This document shows, one piece after another, positions 1-9,356 of a stretch of DNA of 64,000 nt (the first letter of the stretch is position 1; each line of letters starts with the position of its first letter). The notes under the pieces were generated by a model. It saw nothing but the letters and a program-made list of their open reading frames with translations. It made no database searches and was not told where the DNA came from. This DNA comes from Fibrisoma limi BUZ 3 (GTDB lineage: Bacteria; Bacteroidota; Bacteroidia; Cytophagales; Spirosomataceae). The position numbers and the translations under genes are program-made. The stretch spans positions 186,001 through 250,000 of the forward strand of contig NZ_CAIT01000007.1 in NCBI RefSeq assembly GCF_000296815.2. The letters are read 5' to 3'.

Positions 1-192
1 GGATTTGGAACTTATTTCTTTTCAAAACAATCAAAGTTCCTTGGTGGTCTATACGTCGAACTTCCTGATGTTGAAAACGCTTACGAAAAATTAAAGCCAA
101 TTGAAGATCAAAACATAAGAACAGCAATCAGGAGATTTAATTTCGGAATTGTTGCTAAATTCAGTTTAAATTCGATTATTTCATCTCAATGA
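1..192 (+). CDS. C-terminal end of an unrecognised protein (5' truncated by window)
   Basis: Frame 1 is open from the window edge to a TGA at 190-192, giving 63 residues. The tail is rich in aromatic and charged residues and ends in alternating hydrophobic positions (FNFGIVAKFSL), which would fit a closing beta-strand, but no family is recognisable. The start lies outside the window. Base composition is AT-rich like the next 3 kb and unlike the rest of the window. It could also be a decayed fragment. Confidence 0.5.
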   Translation, partial: GFGTYFFSKQSKFLGGLYVELPDVENAYEKLKPIEDQNIRTAIRRFNFGIVAKFSLNSIISSQ

Positions 193-264
193 ACATATTA
201 CAATCGGGATATGATCTGATTTTTATTCTTGTATTCGCTTACGTCACTTTTTCTCAATAAATTT

Positions 265-411
265 ATGGCTAAGACAAACGTGCTCCATATTATTTTTGAA
301 GAAAGTGGCGTTGAATATGTCGCTCGCCCTGCAACTCAGGAGCAAAAAGATGCAGTGCTACCAAAGATGAAGGTAGCAGGCTCGGATTTCAATTGCGAGT
401 GTGGCGATTAA
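265..411 (+). CDS. small hypothetical protein (48 aa)
   Basis: A short ORF from ATG 265 encodes 48 residues starting MAKTNVLHIIFEESGVEYVA and ending in a Cys-containing tail (NCECGD). The frame is open back to 229, but the 265 ATG follows an AT-rich leader typical of Bacteroidota and gives a sensible soluble N-terminus. No family is recognised. It sits in the AT-rich left-hand region between a truncated gene and a terminator, so it could be a genuine small protein or chance. Confidence 0.35.
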   Translation: MAKTNVLHIIFEESGVEYVARPATQEQKDAVLPKMKVAGSDFNCECGD

Positions 412-467
412 TTTTGTGATGGTGCATGGTTTAGGCGGTGTATGTACTCAGGAGCATACCTGCTGCT

Positions 468-632
468 ATGGTAACAGAAAAATTAAAAATTGTTATCAAT
501 AATTTAATTGGCGATAAAGAGATTAGGGAGCTTAACGTATATAATGATACACTAATTCAGGATACAACCTCCCAGGAAACATTTTACTACTGTAAACATG
601 GATTTAAAAATGCGACGCTAAATTTATTTTGA
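468..632 (+). CDS. small hypothetical protein (54 aa)
   Basis: The ORF from ATG 468 encodes 54 residues starting MVTEKLKIVINNLIGDKEIR; an in-frame ATG at 438 is the alternative start. It is soluble and charged, with no motif. It is immediately followed by a strong hairpin with a T-run, which argues that transcription really ends here and that this or the preceding ORF is expressed. Function unknown. Confidence 0.35.
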   Translation: MVTEKLKIVINNLIGDKEIRELNVYNDTLIQDTTSQETFYYCKHGFKNATLNLF

Positions 633-635
633 TTT

Positions 636-704
636 TACATGTTTGTTGGTGGTTTTCACATCCTGAAATTTCAATTAGAAAATCGCCAACAAACATGTAT
701 TTTT
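636..704 (+). terminator. intrinsic terminator
   Basis: Positions 636-657 pair with 678-699 (a 14 bp perfect outer stem, then pairs with two G-U wobbles). The loop is 20 nt and the right arm is followed by TTTTT. It closes the small-ORF region and separates it from the gene at 776. Confidence 0.65.
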
Positions 705-775
705 AATTAATTTGAGCTGAACTAGAAAAGAATTTTAAATTAAAATAAATAGCTTGATTAAGCGGACAATAGGGT

Positions 776-1429
776 ATGTATAAAGTAAACTTTAACAGAA
801 TGAGCCGAAGCAATAATTTCATAAAAGCTGTTATAGAACAGTTCAAAAATAATTTCATCGACATAATTGCGCTTATAGTAGCAGTTATTGCTGTTATTAT
901 CAGTATACAGCAAGGAGAAAGCCAAAAGAAAATGACATTGGCGGGATGGCAACCTGTTCTCGCTATTGAGTTACTAAAAGCAGGCCTTAAAATAGATTCA
1001 ACAAACCTAAAAGGAATTCTATTAAGAAACGTTGGTTTCGGGCCTGCAGAAATAAAAGAGTTTAGATATTATAAGGATAGTACTGCTTATGAAAACAAAA
1101 TCTATAATCAAAAATGGTTGAACGAAAGTGATAAATTTATATCTTTTTCAAGTTTAGATGGATTTGGCTGGAGTGAAATTAATTTCTTAAATGAAGGTTA
1201 TGTTCTTCCAAGAGAAGTAGGAGATAATAAGTTATATTTACTGGGAACGCCCAAACCTATATACGAGACTTCTGTAAGACCCGTTTTAGAAAATATAATA
1301 ATAGAAATAAAATATAAAAGCCTTAGTAGTGAGGATACAACAACCTACTATTTGAGATTTTGCGAAAATTTCATCAAGAATAATATTAGAGACTCCCTTG
1401 AGAAACATCATTATGAGAAAAAGTTATAA
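776..1429 (+). CDS. hypothetical protein with one N-terminal transmembrane helix
   Basis: The 217-residue protein has one strong hydrophobic helix at about residues 27-45 (FIDIIALIVAVIAVIISIQ) after a basic N-terminus, then a soluble, mixed alpha/beta region of about 165 residues with no recognised motif. The helix followed by a basic/polar stretch suggests a bitopic membrane protein with its C-terminal domain on one side. An alternative start is the Met at residue 9. Codon usage is AT-rich, as in the rest of the left-hand 3 kb, consistent with acquired DNA. A terminator precedes it and an IS3 relic follows, so no operon partner indicates its role. Confidence 0.6.
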   Translation: MYKVNFNRMSRSNNFIKAVIEQFKNNFIDIIALIVAVIAVIISIQQGESQKKMTLAGWQPVLAIELLKAGLKIDSTNLKGILLRNVGFGPAEIKEFRYYKDSTAYENKIYNQKWLNESDKFISFSSLDGFGWSEINFLNEGYVLPREVGDNKLYLLGTPKPIYETSVRPVLENIIIEIKYKSLSSEDTTTYYLRFCENFIKNNIRDSLEKHHYEKKL

Positions 1430-1632
1430 CTTTTAACAAATATTTCAAATTAATCTTAACTCTATATAACGAGCTTATGCCTAATTTACATTTATATATG
1501 TTTATATATTTTATTAAACCCTCTACAGGTGTGTTTAAAGAAGAAGTTCTCATATACTTTTAGGTCTTGATAGCTGGAGCTGTAATATGGTTATAAAGGT
1601 TCTGACACGAAGCTTTTTTAACTTCGTGTACC

Positions 1633-1806
1633 ATGAACAAATCCCAACATCTGAAATGAAAGTATACCGCCGATTTTAAAGCTAATATGCTGCGGCTAGT
1701 GGCTAATGGTGAATCCATCATGGCCGTAGCCCGTAAGATGGGCATCAGCGATGGTCTGATTCTTGCGCGGCGAAAGGCAAATTGTAAAAGGAAAAAAACC
1801 GATTAA
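1633..1806 (+). pseudogene. IS3-family transposase OrfA remnant
   Basis: From ATG 1633 the frame reads MNKSQHLK, then an in-frame TGA at 1657, then KYTADFKANMLRLVANGES and a helix-turn-helix ending near VARKMGISDG. This is the usual HTH_Tnp_1 N-terminal pattern (basic start, YTxEFKxxxV, VAxxLGIS). The normal W following the helix-turn-helix is lost and the frame ends at TAA 1804. A small hairpin (1605-1612 with 1622-1629) lies just upstream. The internal stop makes it a dead gene. Confidence 0.75.
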
Positions 1807-1828
1807 ATCCTTCAGTAAGAAGTTGATC

Positions 1829-2770
1829 TTTTACACACACAGCTGCGCCAAGCGGAGATGGAGCGCGATATCCTAAAATAGCTGTCGCCAATTTCATTCA
1901 ACAGACACAAGGCAAATACATCGATTCATTCAGGCCGAAGAAACCGCCTTTCCAGTCAGATTGATTTGTAAAGCGCGGGCTGTAAGTAGGAGTAGTTATT
2001 ATGCTTATCGTAACGGCATAACCTTTACACAAGCGATTAACGTTCAACTCATGACAACGGCGATTGGAAACGATCTTTTAGGGTATACTCGCGACGCTAT
2101 GGGAGTCGTCATGTGCAGGAATCGCTGAAAAACAGGGAGTAAAGCCAGGGCGACATCGGGTTCGAGGATTGATGCAAGAACAGGATCGGCGAGCGATTCA
2201 GCACTGTAGTTTCGTGCCAAAAATGACTAACTACCGGAATGGCTTAATAGTTTGACCTAACCGGTTACTTGAGTTCTGCAAGCCTACTGCTCCTAATCAG
2301 GTTTGGCGATATTAAGTATTTGCCTTTAGCAAGTGGAAAATGGGCTTATCTAGCCAGTTGGTCAGGTTTATTTCCCCGTTAAATCGTCGGTTGGTGGGTC
2401 GACAAGCACATGAAAGAAAGCCTAATTATGCAGGCTTTTATCAGGCACCAAACAGCGGCAACCGAAACCAGGCCTTATCGCCCACACAGACCAGGATAGT
2501 CAGTATTTTGGTCATTCTTTTCGGCAACGGCTGGAACATGGCGGTGTCGGCAAAGCATGGCTGAAGCGGAAAACCCCTATCAAAACGCCCATGCAGAATC
2601 ATTCTGGGGGCGTCTAAAAGCTGATTGTAGGAAGATGGATGTTTTATCTACCTGCAAGACGCACGTAATGAGTTGTTCAACTATATAGAAGGGTGTTATA
2701 ACGTTCGTAGACTGCACTCATCGTTAGGCTTTCGCTCACCGATTGACTTTGAAACCAATTTCATTAGACA
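1829..2770 (+). pseudogene. IS3-family transposase OrfB (rve integrase) remnant
   Basis: Fragments of an IS3 OrfB are scattered over three frames in the right order. These are a leader like MERDILK followed by a stop; a stretch resembling KALGVSRSGYY (near 1970-2010); YGSRHVQ near 2095-2120; a W..IKYLPL-like stretch near 2300-2330; an HTDQDSQYF motif near 2485; and LFNYIEGCYNVRRLHSSLG with SPIDFE near 2673-2755. Several frameshifts and stops disrupt it. Clear terminal inverted repeats were not found. A possible right end lies near 2800-2825, but no matching left end was seen. Confidence 0.8.
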
Positions 2771-3523
2771 ATTTTGTTTAACTCTCATAGGCAAAGTGTC
2801 CGGCAAAACAGGACCACCCATTCTTGTTCGTTTGCCCTCATTAAGAGCTATGGTTCCTCCACCTCTGTCTATTAAGAATTGTCTCACGTAAAGGTGATTA
2901 AAACATGTAGCCACTTAGATAAAGTGTTTTATACGTGCTTTTCTATAATAGCTATTTTAAACTTAAACATTAATTGATAAGAAGGAATCAAATTATATAT
3001 GTGGTTTTTGCTATATTTTTGATACGTGATAACAATAAACGATTACAAACGCCTGACTTTTAATTACTTACAAGGGTCCCTACGAGTGCACAAAGCCATC
3101 TCATATGAGGTGGCTTTTTTGTTTACTGGTAGTGTTACTTTATGCGCGAATGAAATTTAAAACCTACGGATTAGGTACATTAACTTTACCGCTCACAGTC
3201 TACTGTATTAACTAATAGTGACCTCAATTTGGGGAGGTCATGAACCTAACTTCAACTAAACTCATACATTGTTTATACATTACAAGTCAACTAAAAGCAA
3301 TTTATACGCTTCAAAAATTGATATTTATAAATTTAATCTACAATTAAGTAGGGTATATTAACTATTTGGGGTCTAACACGTGAAGTCATCATCCCGGAAA
3401 ACAGCACCACTCCATTCGTGCGCCCGTGGATTTAAGCCTTGGATGTCAACATCTAACCCGCTGAACCCGACTAAACATGAAACCTATTCCCCAAGCCTCC
3501 TTTGTCTTGCCCCCGGAGCATAG
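2771..3523. other. gene-free AT-rich stretch after the IS3 relic
   Basis: No credible coding frame is visible. It contains the possible right end of the IS relic near 2800, a terminator-like hairpin at 3092-3120, and a smaller hairpin pairing 3219-3225 with 3234-3240. The last ~150 bases become more GC-rich and lead into a SusD-like remnant. Confidence 0.6.
3092..3120 (+). terminator. intrinsic terminator
   Basis: AAAGCCATCTCA (3092-3103) pairs with 3106-3117 (one G-U) and is followed by a T-run to 3120. There is no intact gene just upstream, so it is probably a leftover of a lost gene. Confidence 0.6.
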
Positions 3524-3769
3524 TGCCTGCAACAAGGTCAACGTCGACAGAAACGCGGGCAGATCAATACTACCAACTCGGAGTTCGGCTCTGGTCAGCC
3601 AACTGACTCTGGCTCTGCTGCCAATGCGCGTTTACTCTTCCCGATTCAACTGAACGGAACAGTCAATAACCCGGCCGTGAATCAGAATTCGGCTACTGAC
3701 AATCAATTTATTACCAATCAATACCCCGGTCGAATGCCCGGACTCAATTTTCCTTTACCCTTAATTTAA
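3524..3769 (+). pseudogene. probable C-terminal remnant of a SusD/RagB-family lipoprotein gene
   Basis: A frame open from 3524 (after an in-frame TAG at 3521) to TAA 3767-3769 reads through a region containing NARLLFPIQLNGTVNNPAVN and ending in a Gly/Pro/Asn-rich tail. This resembles the usual SusD end, where a (R/L)LLPIP..EI..NP.L.QNPGY pattern closes the protein. Nothing upstream continues it as a full SusD gene. It stops 6 nt before the start codon of the large secreted glycan-binding protein, which is where a SusD gene of a polysaccharide utilisation locus would be expected. The assignment rests on the tail alone. Confidence 0.45.
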
Positions 3770-3775
3770 ACGTTC

Positions 3776-6700
3776 ATGAAACGCAATCTACTGCGAGTGT
3801 TTACCGCCTTACTTCTTACCTGCGGGGGGCATCTGTTACCAACCAATGCCCTTGCCGATCCGGCTTTAGGCTACCGGTATGTCCGGCTGATCCTGGAAAA
3901 CTCTCCCACCGGAACTGGGATAACAATTAACGAACTGGAATTTCTCAACGGCGACGTCGTTTACCCGAAACTGGCGTTTACGAGCAATACCGGCACGACC
4001 CTTGAAGCTTCCATCACCCCGGCGTCGAGCTGGCAGATGGCTAATAAGACTACCGCGACCGGCGCATACCTGGCCGGAACTGCTTCGAACGAAAGTACTC
4101 CGCTTACGTTTGACTTTAGGGACCGGCCCATCTACCCAACAGCCGTCCGCATCAGTAAGGCGACTTTCGCGACCATGCGCGAGTTCCGGGTAGAAGGCTC
4201 CAATGACAACACGACCTGGACGCGACTCTACGAATCGCCTGCGTCGTTGCCCAATTCCACGTATTTCCCGGTCGGCAATGGCGCTACGGGTACGTTTCAG
4301 TTCGGCACGGACCCCGTCGCGGTTGATTTGACGCCACCAGCAACACCCGTTCTGACAACCTCAAACATTACCCATAACAGCCTGACGGCTTCGTGGAATG
4401 CGGTGACCGACGAAGGGGGCGTCAAAGGTTACGAAGTGTTCCTGAACGGCACCTCGCGGGGCTTCACGCAGGACACGCAACTGGCCCTGAATTATGTTTT
4501 GACACCAGCCACGAACTATACGGTCGCGGTGGTGGCTTACGACAAGGAGTTTAACGCATCCGAACGGGCCAGCACCGTAGCGACCACCCAGCCGCCCGCG
4601 ACGGCCGTGGGGTACAAATACCTGCGCTTCTGGATCAATAAAACTCAGAATAACGCGGGTTCAACCCTGCCGGAAATGCGCTGGTTGATGGGCGACAAGA
4701 AGTTTCCGTTTAATAACATTACCCTGAATACGGGCGATGCTGACGTAGCCATTTCGACATCCGTGCCGGGCACCAATACGTTTGATGCACCCTGGAAAGC
4801 ACTGGATGGCCAAATGGGATCGCACTGGTACGAAGGTAATATTGGTACAGGCAAAGAATTTACCCTGGAGTCGAAGAGTGCCCTGATCTACGCAACCGGC
4901 GTTCAGTATACGGTACAGACCTACTCGACGATGAGCATTCAGGGGTTTCGCTGCGAGGGTTCGAACGACAAAACGAACTGGACGCTCCTCTACGAGCGCA
5001 ATAGCGTTTCATCCAGTGACTTTGTCGTAACGCCAATTAACGGGTCCAACTATGCGGTGGGGACGTTCAATTTTGGTATGCAGTTGCCCGCCGACCTGGA
5101 CGTGACACCGCCATTGGCCCCGACAAACCTACGGGCGACACAAACAACCAGCACCTCTGCTGACCTGGCCTGGGACGCGTCGACCGATGCCGGTTCGGGC
5201 GTGTCGGCGTATAAAGTTTACGTCAATGGCGCTCAGTGGGGTATCACGGCCGGAACGACGTTTACAGCCTACGCACTTTCGCCAGCCACGTCGTACAGCG
5301 TAACGATCAAAGCCGTGGATAAGCTGGGCAACGAGTCGACGCTGAGCGAGCCACTGACCGTTACGCCCAACGCATTATCCCCAGCGATCGACGCCATGGC
5401 GCTCGGTACGGATTTCTCCAACGATGTAGCGGGCGTCTGGAAGCCCGGTGTCAACTTCGCGACCGAGTGGGCTAATTACGCCACCGCCAACCCGTTCAAT
5501 CCGGTATTCCTGGAGGAAATTAAAAACTACCGGGTGCTGCGGTTTATGTCCATGACAAGCACGAACAACAACTGGATCATCAACTGGAGCGACCGCCGTT
5601 TGCCCAGCGATCAGGACCAGACCGCACCGGCCAACTACACCAAAGACCGCGTGGTTGTGCTGAAAGGTGTGGCCGTAGAGTGGATGATTAAACTGTGTAA
5701 TATCAACAAGTCCGACTTGTGGGTCAACGTACCGCACGCGGCCAACGATGATTACATTCGGCAGTTGGCTGCCACCGTCAAGCAGCATCTGGACCCGTCG
5801 CTGAAGGTGTACATCGAGTACTCCAATGAAGTATGGGGTGGTTTCGGTTCGGAAATCTACGCGACCCAAAAAGGAAAGGAACTGGGCTTCGATCAGGGTG
5901 ACTTTAAACGGTATGCCTGGTTTGGCCCCGATAACTACGCTCGTTTTCGGTATTACGTGTACCGCACTACGCAGATGTTTGGGCTATTCAATGAGGTATT
6001 CGGCGCGGAAAGCAGTCGCGTCAAAAAAGTTTTAGCCGGGTGGAGCGGTCAACCTGACATGACGCGAGTGCATCTGGACGCTCTGGCCGAGGCAAAAATT
6101 AACCCGGCGGGTATCTGGCCGGATTACTACGCCATTGCCCCGTATTTTGGTTTCAATGGGGCAGGTACTGACCCCAACCTGCTCGCGCTGCTGCGGACGG
6201 AGGTGGGCAAAACCATCGACAATGTCAAACAGCACTACGCTATCTTGTCGGCGACGGGGCGCAACATTCCCTTGATTACCTACGAAGCCGGTCAGCACCT
6301 GACTAACAGTGGCGAAGTGGCCAGCCGCAACCCACTGATGTATCAAGTGTACATCGAATACCAGAATGCGCTCGCTCCTTACCTCGAAACGCTGGTGCAC
6401 TTTGTCCACTCGGCCACTTTTGGGCAGGGCATGGCCTGGGGTTCCAAGGAGTTCATTGGTCAGCCGGACCTGACGTCGTTTAAATACCGGGCTCTGATGG
6501 ACTGGCGGGCGGCCAATGTCAACACGCCAAAGATTCTGGCACCGTACATTACCGAGCAGCCAGAATCGCAAACGGTGGCCGAAGGCAGTGGTGTTACGTT
6601 CAAACTATCGGTAATTGGTGAGCAGCCGATGCAATACCAATGGCTTGAGAACGGACAGCCCATCGCCGGGCAGACGGGTTCGGAACTGGCACTGAGAGGT

Positions 6701-8635
6701 TTGGGTATGGAAGCCAATGGCCGACGCTATAGCGTACAGATCACCAACAGCCAGGGAGCCGTCACCAGCAGCGACGCTACGTTGACCGTGCAGGTTGTCG
6801 AGAAAATTGCCGCTCAGAAAACCACCAGCACCCTAACCATCGATGGTCAGGCTGATCCGAGCTGGAGTTCAGCCAAAGCGTATCCCATCAGCAAGGTAAG
6901 CGCTGGTTCACCGGGTGGTGATCAGGATGTTTCGGGGACGGTCAAGATGCTGTGGGATAACCAGTTTCTGTACGTACTGGTCAACGTAACCGACGATCAG
7001 TTGGTCCCGCAGAGCGGCAATTCGCCCTCCGCCTGGAACGCCGACGGCGCGGAGTTGTACATCGACGCGACCAATGATAAAACCACGGCTTACAACACCA
7101 ACGACCGCCAGATGGTCTACAACGTGCAGGCTGCGGGCCTGACCTTTGGCAGCGGCCCTCTGTCGCTGACCGGAACGCAGGTAGCCCAAACGACAACCGC
7201 TACCGGCTACCAGATGGAGATTGCGCTTCGGTGGTCGGAGTTGGGCGTAATGCCGAAGGTGGGTAATTACCTCGGCTTCGATGCGATGCTGATTGACAAC
7301 GACCAGCCCGGCACTAACAACAAAGATGGCAAAAAGTCGTGGTGGACGACCGAAGACAATTCCTGGCAGAACCCGTCGAAGTTTGGTACCGTCCGGCTCG
7401 AAGAAGCCGCTATGTCGGACAAGCTGAGCGTCTACCACCGGGACGGTGACAATAACCAAACGACTAACAACGCCATTCGACCCTATTTGACGCTCTATAA
7501 TGAGGGTACTACGTCGGTTCCTTACAGCGAGATTACGATCCGCTACTGGCTGACGGCCGAGAACTTTGCGCCGATAACTAATCTGTCGGTGTACTGGGCA
7601 GCGCTGGGTACCAGCAAGGTAAAGATGAACTATGTGCCTCTGGAAACACCTCGCCAGGGAGCCTTTGGGTACGTAGAATACAGTTTTGACAGCTCTGCCG
7701 GAACGCTGGCGGCTACCAGCAACTCCGGAGAAATTCAGACCGGTGTGGGCAAACAAAACTGGACCAACTTCAGCGAATCCGACGATCATTCGTTTGCGGC
7801 CAATACCACCTACACCAAGACAGATCGCATTACTGTCTACCGCAACAATACGTTAATCTGGGGTACCGAACCAGCCGCTATCACGCCAGTAACCGCCCTG
7901 AAGGTGTATTCGGAAAACAAAAACAGCAACTCGACTTCTAATCAGATCAGCACGCATCTGAAGCTCGTCAACGAAGGTAACCTCCCCGTCGATTACAGCC
8001 AGCTGACGGTACGGTACTGGTTCTCAGCCGACGGTGATAAGCCCTTGGTGCACACCATTGACTTCGCCGAACTGGGCAACGCCAGCGTTCGGAGCAAGTT
8101 TGTGAAGGAAAACCGACAGGGTACTGACACGTATCTGGAGTTAAGTTTCGCGCCCTCTCTGGGTAAGCTTCACCCGGCCAGTTCAACAGGAATCATCCAG
8201 CAGCGGATCAACAAATCAGACTGGTCGGCCTTCAACGAAACGAATGACTACTCGTACCGGGTCGCCGGGCCACTGGCTGAGAATGCCAGAATTACGGCTT
8301 ACCTGAACGGCACGCTGGTGTACGGTCAGGAGCCGGGGGTGGCCTCTGGCGCCCGCGTCGGCGCTCAGGAAGACGACACTCCCATGCGGGTGGTGGTGCT
8401 GGGCAACCCCATCCAGGGCGATGTGGTCAACGTGTCGGTCAGCGGGGTTGAGGGCCAGCCCCTGCGCCTACAACTGACGGACATTCAAGGCCGATTGGTA
8501 AGTGAGCGATCGGTTGAGCGGGCATTTGCCAACGGAGCGTATCAGCTCCCAACCGGTCAGCAGCGGGCAGTTGTGCTGCTCTTGCAGGTCAGTACGCTTA
8601 CCGAGCGCCAGACAATCAAGTTGATAAAAGAGTAG
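3776..8635 (+). CDS. large secreted multidomain glycoside-hydrolase-like protein with CBM9-like, two CBM3-like and T9SS sorting domains
   Basis: A 1,619-residue exported protein. The order seen is: signal peptide (1-27); discoidin-like beta-sandwich (~30-175); FnIII (~185-270); second discoidin-like unit (~275-440); FnIII (~443-530); catalytic-looking TIM-barrel region (~535-920); Ig-like (~925-1006); CBM9-like domain starting near TLTIDGQADPSWSSAK (~1010-1210); two CBM3-like cellulose-binding modules, each with the (N/L)xGxxxVPYSxxTIRYW-type signature (~1215-1362 and ~1373-1515); T9SS C-terminal domain (~1538-1619). In the barrel, EYSNEVW places Glu685 as a clan GH-A-type acid/base and ITYEAG places Glu837 as nucleophile candidate. 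These are inferences from position and motif. CBM3 modules suggest cellulose or a related insoluble beta-glucan. The gene stands alone after a dead SusD tail and ends at a perfect hairpin. Confidence 0.85.
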   Translation: MKRNLLRVFTALLLTCGGHLLPTNALADPALGYRYVRLILENSPTGTGITINELEFLNGDVVYPKLAFTSNTGTTLEASITPASSWQMANKTTATGAYLAGTASNESTPLTFDFRDRPIYPTAVRISKATFATMREFRVEGSNDNTTWTRLYESPASLPNSTYFPVGNGATGTFQFGTDPVAVDLTPPATPVLTTSNITHNSLTASWNAVTDEGGVKGYEVFLNGTSRGFTQDTQLALNYVLTPATNYTVAVVAYDKEFNASERASTVATTQPPATAVGYKYLRFWINKTQNNAGSTLPEMRWLMGDKKFPFNNITLNTGDADVAISTSVPGTNTFDAPWKALDGQMGSHWYEGNIGTGKEFTLESKSALIYATGVQYTVQTYSTMSIQGFRCEGSNDKTNWTLLYERNSVSSSDFVVTPINGSNYAVGTFNFGMQLPADLDVTPPLAPTNLRATQTTSTSADLAWDASTDAGSGVSAYKVYVNGAQWGITAGTTFTAYALSPATSYSVTIKAVDKLGNESTLSEPLTVTPNALSPAIDAMALGTDFSNDVAGVWKPGVNFATEWANYATANPFNPVFLEEIKNYRVLRFMSMTSTNNNWIINWSDRRLPSDQDQTAPANYTKDRVVVLKGVAVEWMIKLCNINKSDLWVNVPHAANDDYIRQLAATVKQHLDPSLKVYIEYSNEVWGGFGSEIYATQKGKELGFDQGDFKRYAWFGPDNYARFRYYVYRTTQMFGLFNEVFGAESSRVKKVLAGWSGQPDMTRVHLDALAEAKINPAGIWPDYYAIAPYFGFNGAGTDPNLLALLRTEVGKTIDNVKQHYAILSATGRNIPLITYEAGQHLTNSGEVASRNPLMYQVYIEYQNALAPYLETLVHFVHSATFGQGMAWGSKEFIGQPDLTSFKYRALMDWRAANVNTPKILAPYITEQPESQTVAEGSGVTFKLSVIGEQPMQYQWLENGQPIAGQTGSELALRGLGMEANGRRYSVQITNSQGAVTSSDATLTVQVVEKIAAQKTTSTLTIDGQADPSWSSAKAYPISKVSAGSPGGDQDVSGTVKMLWDNQFLYVLVNVTDDQLVPQSGNSPSAWNADGAELYIDATNDKTTAYNTNDRQMVYNVQAAGLTFGSGPLSLTGTQVAQTTTATGYQMEIALRWSELGVMPKVGNYLGFDAMLIDNDQPGTNNKDGKKSWWTTEDNSWQNPSKFGTVRLEEAAMSDKLSVYHRDGDNNQTTNNAIRPYLTLYNEGTTSVPYSEITIRYWLTAENFAPITNLSVYWAALGTSKVKMNYVPLETPRQGAFGYVEYSFDSSAGTLAATSNSGEIQTGVGKQNWTNFSESDDHSFAANTTYTKTDRITVYRNNTLIWGTEPAAITPVTALKVYSENKNSNSTSNQISTHLKLVNEGNLPVDYSQLTVRYWFSADGDKPLVHTIDFAELGNASVRSKFVKENRQGTDTYLELSFAPSLGKLHPASSTGIIQQRINKSDWSAFNETNDYSYRVAGPLAENARITAYLNGTLVYGQEPGVASGARVGAQEDDTPMRVVVLGNPIQGDVVNVSVSGVEGQPLRLQLTDIQGRLVSERSVERAFANGAYQLPTGQQRAVVLLLQVSTLTERQTIKLIKE

Positions 8636-8710
8636 TCGTTGCTCACTGCAACTACTGCGATATCAACTCGTAATCGGCAAACTGGCGTAGCTGCTCATGA
8701 ATGAATTTCG

Positions 8711-8744
8711 TTCCTCTCAGGCCGATTAATCGGCCTGAGAGGAA
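8711..8744. terminator. perfect 15-bp hairpin between convergent genes
   Basis: TTCCTCTCAGGCCGA (8711-8725) pairs exactly with 8730-8744 around a TTAA loop. It lies between the + gene ending at 8635 and the - gene ending at 8814 and could stop transcription from both sides, although the T-run is short. Confidence 0.65.
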
Positions 8745-8813
8745 TTAACCAGTGAATCAGCAGACGTTACCTTGAACATTAGACAACTTCCATCTATGTA
8801 TTTCATGATTCAC

Positions 8814-9356
8814 TTAGCAACCGGCTTTGCGAGGAGCACGTTTGTAAATTAGTTTACTATCTCGTTCTACATAGTCAAGCGATATTATTGAATATGAGTA
8901 TTTGGGCGTATGCAATACGCCACGGCTTCTAATAATTATGTTGTCGCCAACTTTCAGGCTAGGCAATTGCTGCAATTCATTAGCCTTTACCGGCCCATAA
9001 CCAAGAATATAATCGTCGCCATTAATCCTGACCATCACTCCGAAACCTAATCGTGAGCCTGGCGGAAGAGAAAGAGAGGTTACAACAGCCTCCATATTGG
9101 TAAAAGCACGTATATGCTTCCTTATTTTAGCTTCACTGGCATATACTTTTTTACCTTCGGGAGATGCTTCCCATTTTTTGTACTTTATGCCATCAGGGGT
9201 AGCCTCCCATTTTTTCAATACAGCTTTCCTTTCGGCAGCAGAGATTGGCTTTGCCGTTGACGTTTTAGAATCTTCGTTTTTACTTTCACGATTAGCCAAT
9301 ACTAGTCCACTTACCACAACCAGCGATACGATCAGCGCATAAATGATTGTTTTCAT
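8814..9356 (-). CDS. exported hypothetical protein with duplicated KWEA(T/S)P motif
   Basis: A 180-residue protein with a signal peptide or N-terminal anchor (residues 1-21). A linker leads to two adjacent 12-residue units: KWEATPDGIKY (49-59) and KWEASPEGKKVY (61-72). The rest (about 85-180) is predicted mostly beta, with a G-rich stretch GFGVMVRINGDDYILGYGP and a basic tail ending in Cys. The repeat resembles short helical KW-type repeats found in secreted Bacteroidota proteins, but no function is known to me. It is convergent with the large glycan-active gene and has no operon partner. Confidence 0.65.
   Translation of the reverse strand: MKTIIYALIVSLVVVSGLVLANRESKNEDSKTSTAKPISAAERKAVLKKWEATPDGIKYKKWEASPEGKKVYASEAKIRKHIRAFTNMEAVVTSLSLPPGSRLGFGVMVRINGDDYILGYGPVKANELQQLPSLKVGDNIIIRSRGVLHTPKYSYSIISLDYVERDSKLIYKRAPRKAGC

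Noticed and set aside
2771-2830. Terminal inverted repeat of the IS3 relic
   Set aside because: A plausible right end is present, but no complementary left end was found near 1500-1640.
6908-7789. 293-codon minus-strand ORF
   Set aside because: Lies wholly inside and opposite the 1,619-residue gene, which has recognised CBM9 and CBM3 domains; the antisense product has no protein features.
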